Shown: piece by piece, positions 37,045 through 45,336 of the stretch | Layout of the letters: every line of letters starts with the position of its first letter | Position numbering within the stretch: the first letter of the stretch is position 1 | DNA from: Spirochaetota bacterium | GTDB lineage: Bacteria > Spirochaetota > UBA4802 > JAFGDQ01 | Assembly (NCBI GenBank): GCA_034190085.1 | Contig: JAXHTS010000049.1 | Span: 54,982 to 118,981 of the forward strand | Length of the DNA stretch: 64,000 bases | Direction: 5' to 3' | The notes under the pieces: model-generated | Databases searched by the model: none | Told to the model about the DNA's origin: nothing | The model's input: the letters and a program-made list of their open reading frames with translations, nothing else | Translations under genes and position numbers: made by a program

Positions 37045-37911
37045 ATGGATCTACGGGATTTAGAAAAAAGAATAATTGAAATTGTAAAAAGGATCGGTTT
37101 AGCCTTAAAAGAGGCTCTCTCGCTTCCCTATGCCAAACATTATATAATTATCTCCATTCTCATGACACTCTTCTTTATTATTCTCACCTTCCCCTTTGAT
37201 ATTCTAATAAGAAACAAATTACAGGAGATTGAAGGCAGTGTTGGCAAGGGCCTTTATGTGGGCAATGTCAATTTCAGCATTATTGACAATACCAATATCG
37301 ATAACATGACAATCATACTTAATGATGGGACAGAAATAAACCTCAAAGATATTGGTCTGGATCTCTCTCTTAATCCTTATACAACCCTTATCAATAAAAT
37401 CCTTAAGGGTAACATCGTGATCAGAAATATTGGATATGATGCCAAGAAAATTTCACTGACCGGTGCTCTTAAATCAGACTTTCATATGAAATTCAACAAC
37501 TTCTCAGATTATCCCTCTAGAGGCAAACTCATCGTAAAAATAGAGGGCCTGTCAGTGAAGGGTTTTACTATTAAGGGCTTTGATATACCACCAGTGAAAT
37601 TCACCTCAGTAATAGCTGAAATGAATATTATGAATAAAAGAATTAACATCAAAGATTTAGTCTTTAGCGGTCAAGACCTAAGAGGTAATATCAAGGGGGC
37701 AATAACCTTCTCAAAGTTCATTAAATATTCAAAGATTGATCTTGATATTCAGATTGATTCAAATTCTACATTATTGGATAATTATAAGATACTGCTTGGT
37801 GAGATGTTGAATTCAGAGAATAAGCTAATTATTTCTATTAAGGGTACTATATCAAATCCTAAAATTAATTTCCCTGAAAAGATGGAGACAGGTATAAACG
37901 ATCTTTTATGA
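37045..37911 (+). CDS. gspN: Type II secretion protein GspN
   Basis: A 288-residue protein with one N-terminal membrane segment (about 32-52) and a long periplasmic beta-rich region, as in GspN and AsmA-related proteins. FDILIRNKLQEIE and the repeated short beta strands fit GspN of spirochaetes and deltaproteobacteria. It closes the plus-strand L-M-N group, 76 bases after gspM, with its own ribosome binding site GAAGG. GspN is not essential in all systems and its exact role is unsettled. Confidence 0.75.
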   Translation: MDLRDLEKRIIEIVKRIGLALKEALSLPYAKHYIIISILMTLFFIILTFPFDILIRNKLQEIEGSVGKGLYVGNVNFSIIDNTNIDNMTIILNDGTEINLKDIGLDLSLNPYTTLINKILKGNIVIRNIGYDAKKISLTGALKSDFHMKFNNFSDYPSRGKLIVKIEGLSVKGFTIKGFDIPPVKFTSVIAEMNIMNKRINIKDLVFSGQDLRGNIKGAITFSKFIKYSKIDLDIQIDSNSTLLDNYKILLGEMLNSENKLIISIKGTISNPKINFPEKMETGINDLL

Positions 37912-38063
37912 TGAATCGCTTCAGAATCAGCCTAGCTCCAAGAAAGCTGGTTGGCAAAGATCTCAAATTACCCGATGTCTCAGCATTCCTCCAGAGATAG
38001 AAGTGCTTTCAATGATCCTGAAAATATTATACTATACGCCTTATTATTTATTATTATATAAAT

Positions 38064-38477
38064 CTAATCCTCCTCATCAGAATAAATATCAAACTCCTTC
38101 CTGTCAATAATCCTGCCATTCTCTGTTATCAATATAGCATGGCGCCCTTCTTTATAATCCTTTATCACACCATAAATTGTATCATTTGCCTCATTTATAT
38201 TATCTATTCTTGTATCTATATCAACCCAAACTAGCTCCTTTTTCATAATAACAACGCCAATTTTATGGTAACCCCTGATATTGTTAAAGAGATAAATCCA
38301 TCTCACCTCCCTGCTGCCATTAAATTCAGGAATCCCTCTAATTCTCCTATAGTCGCTATCGAGTAAATATTTAAATGCAAATTCTCCCTCAACCTTTCCA
38401 CATCCAATCATTGAGAATAACACCAGGCCGCCAATAAGAGCCAACTTTGTATACAATATATAAATTTTCCTTTTCAA
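38064..38477 (-). CDS. Hypothetical lipoprotein, 137 residues
   Basis: The N-terminus is a lipoprotein signal ending in LFSMIGC, giving Cys26. The mature part is beta-rich and ends in an acidic tail (YSDEED). I recognise no domain. It is the last gene of the minus-strand group beginning at folP, 16 bases after a small membrane protein, so it may share their transcript. Export and lipidation are the only functions that can be inferred. Confidence 0.7.
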   Translation of the reverse strand: MKRKIYILYTKLALIGGLVLFSMIGCGKVEGEFAFKYLLDSDYRRIRGIPEFNGSREVRWIYLFNNIRGYHKIGVVIMKKELVWVDIDTRIDNINEANDTIYGVIKDYKEGRHAILITENGRIIDRKEFDIYSDEED

Positions 38478-38493
38478 TTGACTGTATATCGAT

Positions 38494-38682
38494 TTATTCT
38501 ATTTTGTATTGATCCTTATCTAACTCTATCACTTTCATGTTTTCATCATCCCTCTGTACATAACGACTATTCCGATTAATATCCCTGATGATTCTCTTAC
38601 TCGTAAATAGTAATCTGATCAAACGATATATGCCATAAGCAAAAAGGAATATTAGAATTATTCGAATCAAATTCATAAACAT
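38494..38682 (-). CDS. Small single-span membrane protein
   Basis: A 62-residue protein counted from the ATG at 38682, where GGAG lies about eight bases upstream; a frame start at 38697 adds five residues. One membrane helix (MNLIRIILIFLFAYGIYRLI) is followed by a basic then acidic cytoplasmic tail with RDINRNSRYVQRDDEN. No family is recognised with confidence. It lies between ybbR and the lipoprotein gene on the same strand. Confidence 0.6.
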   Translation of the reverse strand: MFMNLIRIILIFLFAYGIYRLIRLLFTSKRIIRDINRNSRYVQRDDENMKVIELDKDQYKIE

Positions 38683-38844
38683 CAACCTATCTCCCATTTT
38701 TTGTATTATCGAGACATATCAATATGTTAGAATCAGGGTAAATTGAAATCGTTCTCATAGCTATTTACAATTCATCACTGATCGCCTCTCCCTCACTGAT
38801 ATGTAATCCATTTGAGAATGATAATAGCGGTGAAAGTTGAATCC

Positions 38845-39822
38845 TTATTCTTTTATGATTTTTACTAAAACTGAATCTGGTACTAATGAATATATATTTA
38901 CACCATCTGCCTTTACCTTAAACTTAATTGAAAAGGCTCTCTCAATTGAATCTACATCCCTCGTATCATTCTCAAAAAGTATATCAATATCAACAGAGGA
39001 TATATCAATATAGGTCTCAATATCCTGCTCAGAAATTTTAGCATCCTCTTTTTCTAATTTATAATTAACAGTGACGTATTCATCGCTTAACTGGTACTGA
39101 TATTTCATCTTTTTATTCCTGAGTTCAATTCTCTTTTTAATTTTTAGAAGATTACCAGCTTCAACAATAGGAATAGTTAATCTGACATTTGTAACATCAA
39201 ACCTTACTTTTTTCAGATTTTTTTTATTAATGGCAATCTCTTTTACAATTAAGCCTCTCTCATTCTCAATATGCAGCTTATTGGTCTCAATAAAATCAAC
39301 ATTTTGAATAAAAGATTCAGGTCCGCTTAGACTAACATATTCTGGAATGACCTTTATATCTCCCAAAACATAACCATCATTGATGTGGCCTGAAATTCTC
39401 GGTATTACTTTTACCCTTTTGGTAATCATCTTTTCTACCTTTAGATAAACATCCTTCCTGGATAGGTCTATATCCACTTCCTCAGGAATTCCAGCAGTTA
39501 CAATCTCTATCGGGTATTTTTTGCCTCTTCCAATTACAGGATTCCGAAGATTTACAAAGGCCTTTATATCTTTTATATTGATACTCTTAAGTTCATCCTT
39601 CCTCCCCTTTAAGAATAATGTAACATAGGAGTTGTTATTATTTGAAACCGTAAATGATTCAGATAGATTCATCACCTTTATTGGAATTCTAAATTTTACT
39701 TCACCAATCTTTGTGCTAGCAATATAAGCCCATAATATCACAGCTAGTACAAAACAGATTATTTTTGGAATGATTCTCTCTTGAATAATTAACTGCCTTA
39801 TGCGATCTTTTATACTTTTCAT
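38845..39822 (-). CDS. ybbR: YbbR/CdaR-type regulator of diadenylate cyclase
   Basis: A 325-residue protein with one N-terminal membrane span (about 19-35, IICFVLAVILWAYIAS) and several YbbR repeats in the extracytoplasmic part. The repeats have the typical VSLSGPESFIQNVDFIET and VTIPIVEA-like segments. In known systems CdaR partners the cyclic-di-AMP synthase CdaA. It overlaps cdaA by 4 bases here, which supports that role. The glmM gene that often follows is absent. Confidence 0.9.
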   Translation of the reverse strand: MKSIKDRIRQLIIQERIIPKIICFVLAVILWAYIASTKIGEVKFRIPIKVMNLSESFTVSNNNNSYVTLFLKGRKDELKSINIKDIKAFVNLRNPVIGRGKKYPIEIVTAGIPEEVDIDLSRKDVYLKVEKMITKRVKVIPRISGHINDGYVLGDIKVIPEYVSLSGPESFIQNVDFIETNKLHIENERGLIVKEIAINKKNLKKVRFDVTNVRLTIPIVEAGNLLKIKKRIELRNKKMKYQYQLSDEYVTVNYKLEKEDAKISEQDIETYIDISSVDIDILFENDTRDVDSIERAFSIKFKVKADGVNIYSLVPDSVLVKIIKE

Positions 39823-40628
39823 ACAACCGAATACTTTTCCTCATAAGCTGTCTTCGGATTCATGAAGTAGACAATCATATTCTTAAGATTTGGGACCTTA
39901 ATCTTAGAATACAACCTTCCATTAACCATTAGGGAAATATCACCCGTCTCCTCTGATGTGACTAGAACCAGGGCATCCGTCTCCTCAGCCATACCCAGAG
40001 CAGCCCTATGTCTAGCGCCATGATATTTTTTCAATTGTCTGGAATCACTAAGAGGCAAATAGCAGGCTGCCGCTGAAATTCTGCCCTCCTGTATCACAAT
40101 TGCGCCATCGTGTAGTTGTGTATTAGGATAAAAAATAGTCCTAATCAATTCCTCTGATACTGTTGAATTTATCAAGACGCCAGATTCAACAAAAGCCCTG
40201 AGACCGGTATTCCTCTCAATAACTATCAATGATCCCACCTTCTCCTCTGACATTGCTATAAGGGAGTTAACAAGTTCATCCAGCGGAAGCACCTCTGCTG
40301 ATGCAGCAGTGGATATCCAACTTCTCTGACCAAATTGAGTTAAAAGCCTCCTTAATTCCGGCTGGAATAGTATGATTACCGAAATAACAACATAGGAGGT
40401 AATATTTGTAATAATCCAATTCAAGGTTTCAAGCTCTAATAGACTGGAAGCTATTGCAACAATTGAGATAATTATTAATCCCTTTAACAACTGAGCAGCG
40501 CGTGTCTTGGATAAAAAGGAATAAGCCCAATAAAAGAGGACGGCAACAATCAGAATATCCAAGGCATTAATAAAGTAATTCCAAAAAATGTATGCAAACT
40601 CACTTAATCTTTCAAATACAACTTCCAT
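39819..40628 (-). CDS. cdaA: Membrane diadenylate cyclase CdaA
   Basis: A 269-residue cyclic-di-AMP synthase. The N-terminal 85 residues hold three membrane spans. FQPELRRLLTQFGQRSW leads into the DAC catalytic domain, where the two catalytic motifs are intact: DGA at 174-176 (LHDGAIVI) and RHR at 206-208 (RHRAALG). Cyclic-di-AMP controls potassium, osmotic balance and wall homeostasis in other bacteria. It overlaps folP by 17 bases and ybbR by 4, so the three are one transcript. Confidence 0.96.
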   Translation of the reverse strand: MEVVFERLSEFAYIFWNYFINALDILIVAVLFYWAYSFLSKTRAAQLLKGLIIISIVAIASSLLELETLNWIITNITSYVVISVIILFQPELRRLLTQFGQRSWISTAASAEVLPLDELVNSLIAMSEEKVGSLIVIERNTGLRAFVESGVLINSTVSEELIRTIFYPNTQLHDGAIVIQEGRISAAACYLPLSDSRQLKKYHGARHRAALGMAEETDALVLVTSEETGDISLMVNGRLYSKIKVPNLKNMIVYFMNPKTAYEEKYSVV

Positions 40629-41445
40629 TGATATAATTTACCTTTTTAAGCATCTCTAGAGAAGCCAGGGCTAAACGATGTTCCTTAACATCATGAACTC
40701 TAATGATATCTGCTCCCCAAAAGATTGATAATGCATTTAGAGCTATTGTTGCAGGTAATCTATTTTCATCCTGATGATATAATCTACCTATGAGAGATTT
40801 CCTAGATATCCCGACCAAGAGCGGCAAACCCATTCCCTTAAAAAATCCGAGATTGCGAATTATAGTATAATTATCCTCTAAGGTTTTCCCAAAACCGATC
40901 CCTGGATCTATTATTATTCTATCTCTAGCTATTCCATGCTCTATCGCTCTATTTATGGCACCTTCTAGGTATGAATAGATTTCAAACAAAAGATTATCAT
41001 AAGTGGGATTATTCTGCATGTTTTCAGGAGTACCCCTAATATGCATCACAATAAGATAAGAGTTATATTTCGATACAATATCAGCCATCTCTTCATCAAA
41101 GGATAAACCACTGATATCATTGACAATTGATGCTCCAAGTTTTACCGCCTCCTCCGCTACTTTAGACCTGTACGTATCAATAGAGATAGGTATATCAATA
41201 TTATGTGCTACAGCTTCAATGACAGGACAGACCCTATCAATCTCTTCCTGGATTGAAATCGGCTTAGCTCCAGGCCTTGTTGATTCCCCGCCAATATCAA
41301 TAATATCCGCTCCCTCTCTATGTAACTGATAAGCCCTTTCAATCGCCTTCTCAGTATCAAAATAAATCCCACCATCATAGAAGGAATCAGGGGTAACATT
41401 CAGTATTCCCATTATCAGTGTCTTTGCATTATAAATCAATCTCAT
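40612..41445 (-). CDS. folP: Dihydropteroate synthase
   Basis: A 277-residue TIM-barrel enzyme joining para-aminobenzoate to the pterin in folate synthesis. LIMGILNVTPDSFYDGG at the start and GADIIDIGGESTRPGA are the two family signatures. PIIDPGIGFGKT-like IIDPGIGFGKTLEDN and GISRKSLIG complete the pterin site. It is the first gene of the folP-cdaA-ybbR unit, an arrangement in which folate and cyclic-di-AMP genes share a transcript. Confidence 0.96.
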   Translation of the reverse strand: MRLIYNAKTLIMGILNVTPDSFYDGGIYFDTEKAIERAYQLHREGADIIDIGGESTRPGAKPISIQEEIDRVCPVIEAVAHNIDIPISIDTYRSKVAEEAVKLGASIVNDISGLSFDEEMADIVSKYNSYLIVMHIRGTPENMQNNPTYDNLLFEIYSYLEGAINRAIEHGIARDRIIIDPGIGFGKTLEDNYTIIRNLGFFKGMGLPLLVGISRKSLIGRLYHQDENRLPATIALNALSIFWGADIIRVHDVKEHRLALASLEMLKKVNYINGSCI

Positions 41446-41576
41446 GTCATTCTTTCAGTATATTATATTCTATTATACTATTATATTATTCCTGGCTATC
41501 TGATATCTTATCTACAGTGTATTTATTAGAATTATACAAGCAGAGTCAATGTATAACAGTTGCCTCATCCCTATAT

Positions 41577-42611
41577 CTATAAAAGAAAAGTAAGTGATAC
41601 TATGTTAGTATAACCTATAATATCTTCATAAGTGAAAGCATAGGCAAAATCTAACTGAAAAAACCTAAATGAAATCCCGGTAGAAAATACTGAATCATTC
41701 AATCCAAAATAGAGAGAAGAATATTTCACAATGTCATATTGGAATCCGAGATTAAACTCATAATCTTGCTGTTCAATATTTTTTATACCTGTTAATGCTA
41801 TGATAAAATCCCACGATGGGCTTGTAAAAGCGGCGCTCAATTTTAAAACAGGTGACGCAAAATCATATTTATTTTCAATATTCTCATATTCTTCTGCGGG
41901 CTTCAGGCCAGTTCCGATATCCTGAACTAGAAAACCAATTCTCAGGAAGGGAATAATTTCGACCTGATATCCTACATCAACCCCGCCACCATAAAATCCG
42001 TAATCACCTATATTCTCATATAATCCTTTGATTGAAAAACCTAATGAGGATACACCTATTATCCATCCATAAGAAATATAACACGCTGAACCTGAAAAAT
42101 CCGTCTTTCCAATAAGGTTCCCCTCCTCATCCCTTACCTCAATATTCCTTGTTTGTATTGAATAAAGCCCCACCCCCATTACCCCGGAGAATAAATCGAA
42201 AGCCACGCCCCCAAAGCCCACCCCACTTTCGATATCTATAAAAGCTGCTGATAGACCAACCTGATAGAAGGATTCCGATACTTTATCATTTGAGAACCTA
42301 ATTAGGTCCTCATCGCCTATTTCATCAAGATTTCCCCTCTCACTATCCCCCTTGATCTCCTCTGAGGCAACAGGATTTAGTATCTTCAAATCGCTTAATC
42401 CGGCTGGATTCCAGTAAATGGAATAAACATCATCCACAATAACCTCAGCGGACTTTCCCATTGCAACATACCTTGCTCCTGCCCAACCATCCCTTAAGTA
42501 TGGCACCCTGCTATTGGCATCCAGGGAGAAGCCTTCTACATTATATAATAAAATAATAATAAACAAAAAAAAGCATTTGTATATTACCAATCTCAATCTT
42601 AATGGATTCAC
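41577..42611 (-). CDS. Outer-membrane barrel protein, UPF0164/PorV-like
   Basis: About 344 residues from a GTG at 42611, chosen because a standard signal peptide follows at once (RLRLVIYKCFFLFIIILLYN). The frame is open to 42677 but that extension has no signal function. After cleavage comes YLRDGWAGARYVAMGKSAEV and YSIYWNPAGLSDL, the N-terminal marks of UPF0164/PorV-type proteins known from Treponema and other spirochaetes. The rest alternates in beta strands (SSLYFGLNDSVFSTGISFRF near the end), as in a FadL-like outer-membrane barrel. The transported substrate is unknown. Confidence 0.75.
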   Translation of the reverse strand: MNPLRLRLVIYKCFFLFIIILLYNVEGFSLDANSRVPYLRDGWAGARYVAMGKSAEVIVDDVYSIYWNPAGLSDLKILNPVASEEIKGDSERGNLDEIGDEDLIRFSNDKVSESFYQVGLSAAFIDIESGVGFGGVAFDLFSGVMGVGLYSIQTRNIEVRDEEGNLIGKTDFSGSACYISYGWIIGVSSLGFSIKGLYENIGDYGFYGGGVDVGYQVEIIPFLRIGFLVQDIGTGLKPAEEYENIENKYDFASPVLKLSAAFTSPSWDFIIALTGIKNIEQQDYEFNLGFQYDIVKYSSLYFGLNDSVFSTGISFRFFQLDFAYAFTYEDIIGYTNIVSLTFLL

Positions 42612-42677
42612 AGTAGAACGGTCACTCACTATTTCAATACAGTCACTACTTGCACAACCAAAAATCATATTGCTCAA

Positions 42678-43635
42678 TTTTTAAGCGCTTCAGAATTTCA
42701 ACAGATTAACCTGTAAAAACATTCATTATTCAAAAATTCTATTCCATAGTTTTTGGGGAATACATAAATGCCTAATGTTACACAAATCCTTATTCAATTA
42801 CCCTATACCCCAAGTATTCAATATTCAATCCTCAGGTTGAATACAAACATCCCACTGGAAATTCTATAGTCCATTCTATCTCATCCATTCATATCATAGC
42901 CTGAAAACTTATCAATATTGATATAACCTATGACTATAATTAATATATTATTACGATCTGGTACAATATTGGTCTTATAACCAATACATAAAGATTGAAT
43001 TTTTGGGTTATATGATACTGGAAATGCAATAATGTTTTTGGCACTAAGCGGGAAGACATCTCTCTCAAAAGACAAAGCCCAACAGAGTATATAACTAGGG
43101 ACAATATTTCCCCTTTCGCATAAACTGAACCTTTTGCAAGAGAATTGATATTCACGCCTTAAGCCGTTGAAAACATAATTGTTTGTGTTTCCTTTTAAAA
43201 AAGTGAGGATAAATATGACTCCATCCTTGCCTTCAACATGGATGAAGGCATATCTGTCACACTCTTTTACATTTATGTCACAATATGTTTTATTTAATTT
43301 AGATGTAATATATTACAGGGATGCAATTAAAATCTAACCTAGTTCAGAGACATAATAATATATTGAAGGATTAGATTATTGAAAGACATATACAATTGTG
43401 ACACAATAAACAACGGATGGATTATTTAGTTGTTTGATAATTCTAAAATTAGGAAATCAATTATAGATAATTTTACTCAAACAGAAAATATAATCCCTAC
43501 ACTTACAGAACATCACATAATTAGAATGAGGTCAACAAATATTTCAACTTAACTTAATTGGACTCAATAAAAAAAGCGGGGGACTACCCAAAGGAAACTA
43601 ATTATCATTTAATAAATGAAATACACAGGAACAGG
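42678..43635. other. Long gene-poor region, possibly decayed DNA
   Basis: Nearly 1 kb without a convincing gene. Two overlapping minus-strand frames (42881-43075 and 42940-43155) have protein-like stretches such as SAKNIIAFPVSYNPKIQS but no ribosome binding site or known family. They may be pieces of a frameshifted gene. An 8-bp hairpin lies at 43228-43250 (TGCCTTCA with TGAAGGCA). Confidence 0.35.
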
Positions 43636-44172
43636 TTATTCTTTGATAATATTTATTAATTCTGAAATAGAACTAATAATTTTATCTGACATAATTATTT
43701 GATTCTCAAATTTATACGAAACATCTTCAAGGTTATTGCCGTAGTATATCATAATTGTTCTTAGTCCTGCTCTCTTGCCGCAAACGATATCTGTGATTTT
43801 ATCGCCAACGAAGTAGGAGGCATCGCAATTTATGGAGTAGCGTTCCTTTACAATCTCTAAAAGAAGTGTCTTGGGTTTCCTACAGGGGCAATTGTTTATA
43901 GGTGTATGCGGACAGAATAGAATATCATCGACTATATTATAACCTCCGGCCAATGTTAAAAATCTGTTGTTTACCCTTCTAAAATCCTCCGGTGCGATCA
44001 ATCCTCTCCCTATCCCTGATTGATTGGAGATTATAAATATTCCATATCCCAAGGATTTAATATATCTCAACACATCAAATGCCCTAGGAAAGAGTTGCAT
44101 ATCTTCTGGATTATCAATATACCCTGGATCAATATTCAGAGTACCATCCCTATCAAAAAAAAAAGCATTCAT
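43636..44172 (-). CDS. gmhB: Histidinol-/heptose-bisphosphate phosphatase (GmhB-like HAD)
   Basis: A 178-residue HAD phosphatase of the GmhB/HisB-N group. The start FFFDRDGTLNIDPGYI has nucleophile D7 and D9. ISNQSGIGRG is motif II, and CPHTPINNCPCRKPK supplies the zinc ligands C87, H89, C95 and C97 that typify GmhB. FVGDKITDI is motif IV. The likely substrate is heptose-1,7-bisphosphate for lipopolysaccharide core synthesis. The histidinol-phosphate branch is the alternative. It is monocistronic with a weak ribosome binding site. Confidence 0.85.
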   Translation of the reverse strand: MNAFFFDRDGTLNIDPGYIDNPEDMQLFPRAFDVLRYIKSLGYGIFIISNQSGIGRGLIAPEDFRRVNNRFLTLAGGYNIVDDILFCPHTPINNCPCRKPKTLLLEIVKERYSINCDASYFVGDKITDIVCGKRAGLRTIMIYYGNNLEDVSYKFENQIIMSDKIISSISELINIIKE

Positions 44173-44496
44173 ATGGATGTCAGTTATACTTTTTTACTTA
44201 ACCCTTTAATATCTGACAAGTTGGATATTATTACTCACTCTATCGAAATATTTATAAAATCATATCCGAATATATGATTACATGATAGTAGGCTGAGTGA
44301 ATGAATAATGACAGACCTAGTCCTTCAACATTAGCAAATCCATCTCCGGCAACACATGCTTAAGGAAAACATACATTTGAGTAAATATTCAATCCATCTG
44401 AAATAGCGCTGTCCCAATGTCGGGTATTGATTATATACTTGATCTTTTATCCATTTCTTATTGTGCATCAATACTACAAGTAATAGATAATAAGGA
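44173..44496. other. Gene-free stretch between gmhB and tlyA
   Basis: 324 bases downstream of tlyA and upstream of gmhB on the minus strand. No open frame with a good ribosome binding site and no hairpin with a T-run was seen. It presumably carries the gmhB promoter. Confidence 0.35.
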
Positions 44497-45336
44497 TTAT
44501 GTTACACCCTTATTATGCTTGTTTAATACAAAATGAGATTCCTCAACTACATCAATAATAGTTGATTCAACCTCATATCTTGATGCATTGTAATTATCAT
44601 ATCCGATATCGAAGTAGAGAAAATATTCAATGTTTCCTGCTGGGCCCTTAATTGGCGAATAGGTAATTCCCTTGAAAGTGATCATTTGATCTATAAGAGA
44701 ATTGATGACTCGTAGCAGGATACTTTTATGATCCTCTTCCCTTATGACCACTCCCCTATACAACTCATAAGACATAGCCTCAAATTGAGGTTTAATCAGC
44801 ATTATCCCCTCAACAGGAATAAATATCTCCCTTATCTTATCAAAAATCCTTAGTAAGGATAGAAACGAGAGATCAAGGGTAATAAAATCTATGCATTCAT
44901 CAAAGCTTTTTCGTGTAAGGTTTCTAACATTTGTTCTTTCCTTCACTACTACCCTTGGTTGATATCTTAAACTATAATCCAACAGTCCATAACCCACATC
45001 AACCGCATAGACCTTTGATACCCCATTCAGCAAGAGACAATGAGTAAATCCACCTGTTGAAGCCCCTAGATCAACAACTACCTTATCCTTAATAGTAATT
45101 TTAAAGTATTCGATTGCATGCTGAAGCTTGTCGCCACCCCTGCTAACGAATATCCCGCCAGGTCTTTTTGAGGTAATTGTCTCATTTCCGGAAATAATTT
45201 CTGAAGGCCTTCTAACTGTTTCTCCATTTACTTTTATCCAGCCAGTAATAATCTCTCTTTTTGCACTCTCTATAGACCGGCTAATTCTATTTTCTACTAG
45301 ATAGGCGTCAAGCCTTACTCCCTTTTTCATAATCAT
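44497..45336 (-). CDS. tlyA: TlyA-family rRNA methyltransferase
   Basis: A 279-residue protein of the TlyA family, which 2'-O-methylates rRNA in Mycobacterium and was first described as a haemolysin in Brachyspira. Residues 1-62 are an S4 RNA-binding domain (RLDAYLVENRISRSIESAKR, then IVNG-like KVNG). An FtsJ-type methyltransferase follows, with the SAM motif VVDLGASTGGFTHCLL and IKPQFEA. It overlaps dxs by 29 bases, and dxs-tlyA linkage is common in bacteria. Any haemolytic role is not supported by sequence. Confidence 0.92.
   Translation of the reverse strand: MIMKKGVRLDAYLVENRISRSIESAKREIITGWIKVNGETVRRPSEIISGNETITSKRPGGIFVSRGGDKLQHAIEYFKITIKDKVVVDLGASTGGFTHCLLLNGVSKVYAVDVGYGLLDYSLRYQPRVVVKERTNVRNLTRKSFDECIDFITLDLSFLSLLRIFDKIREIFIPVEGIMLIKPQFEAMSYELYRGVVIREEDHKSILLRVINSLIDQMITFKGITYSPIKGPAGNIEYFLYFDIGYDNYNASRYEVESTIIDVVEESHFVLNKHNKGVT

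Noticed and set aside
37911..38000. 29-codon frame starting in the gspN stop (TGATG)
   Set aside because: The coupling is suggestive, but the product is very short, has no hydrophobic or known motif, and ends at once; more likely chance.
42881..43155. Two overlapping minus-strand frames of 64 and 71 codons
   Set aside because: Neither has a ribosome binding site or recognised family; treated as possible decayed sequence, not as genes.
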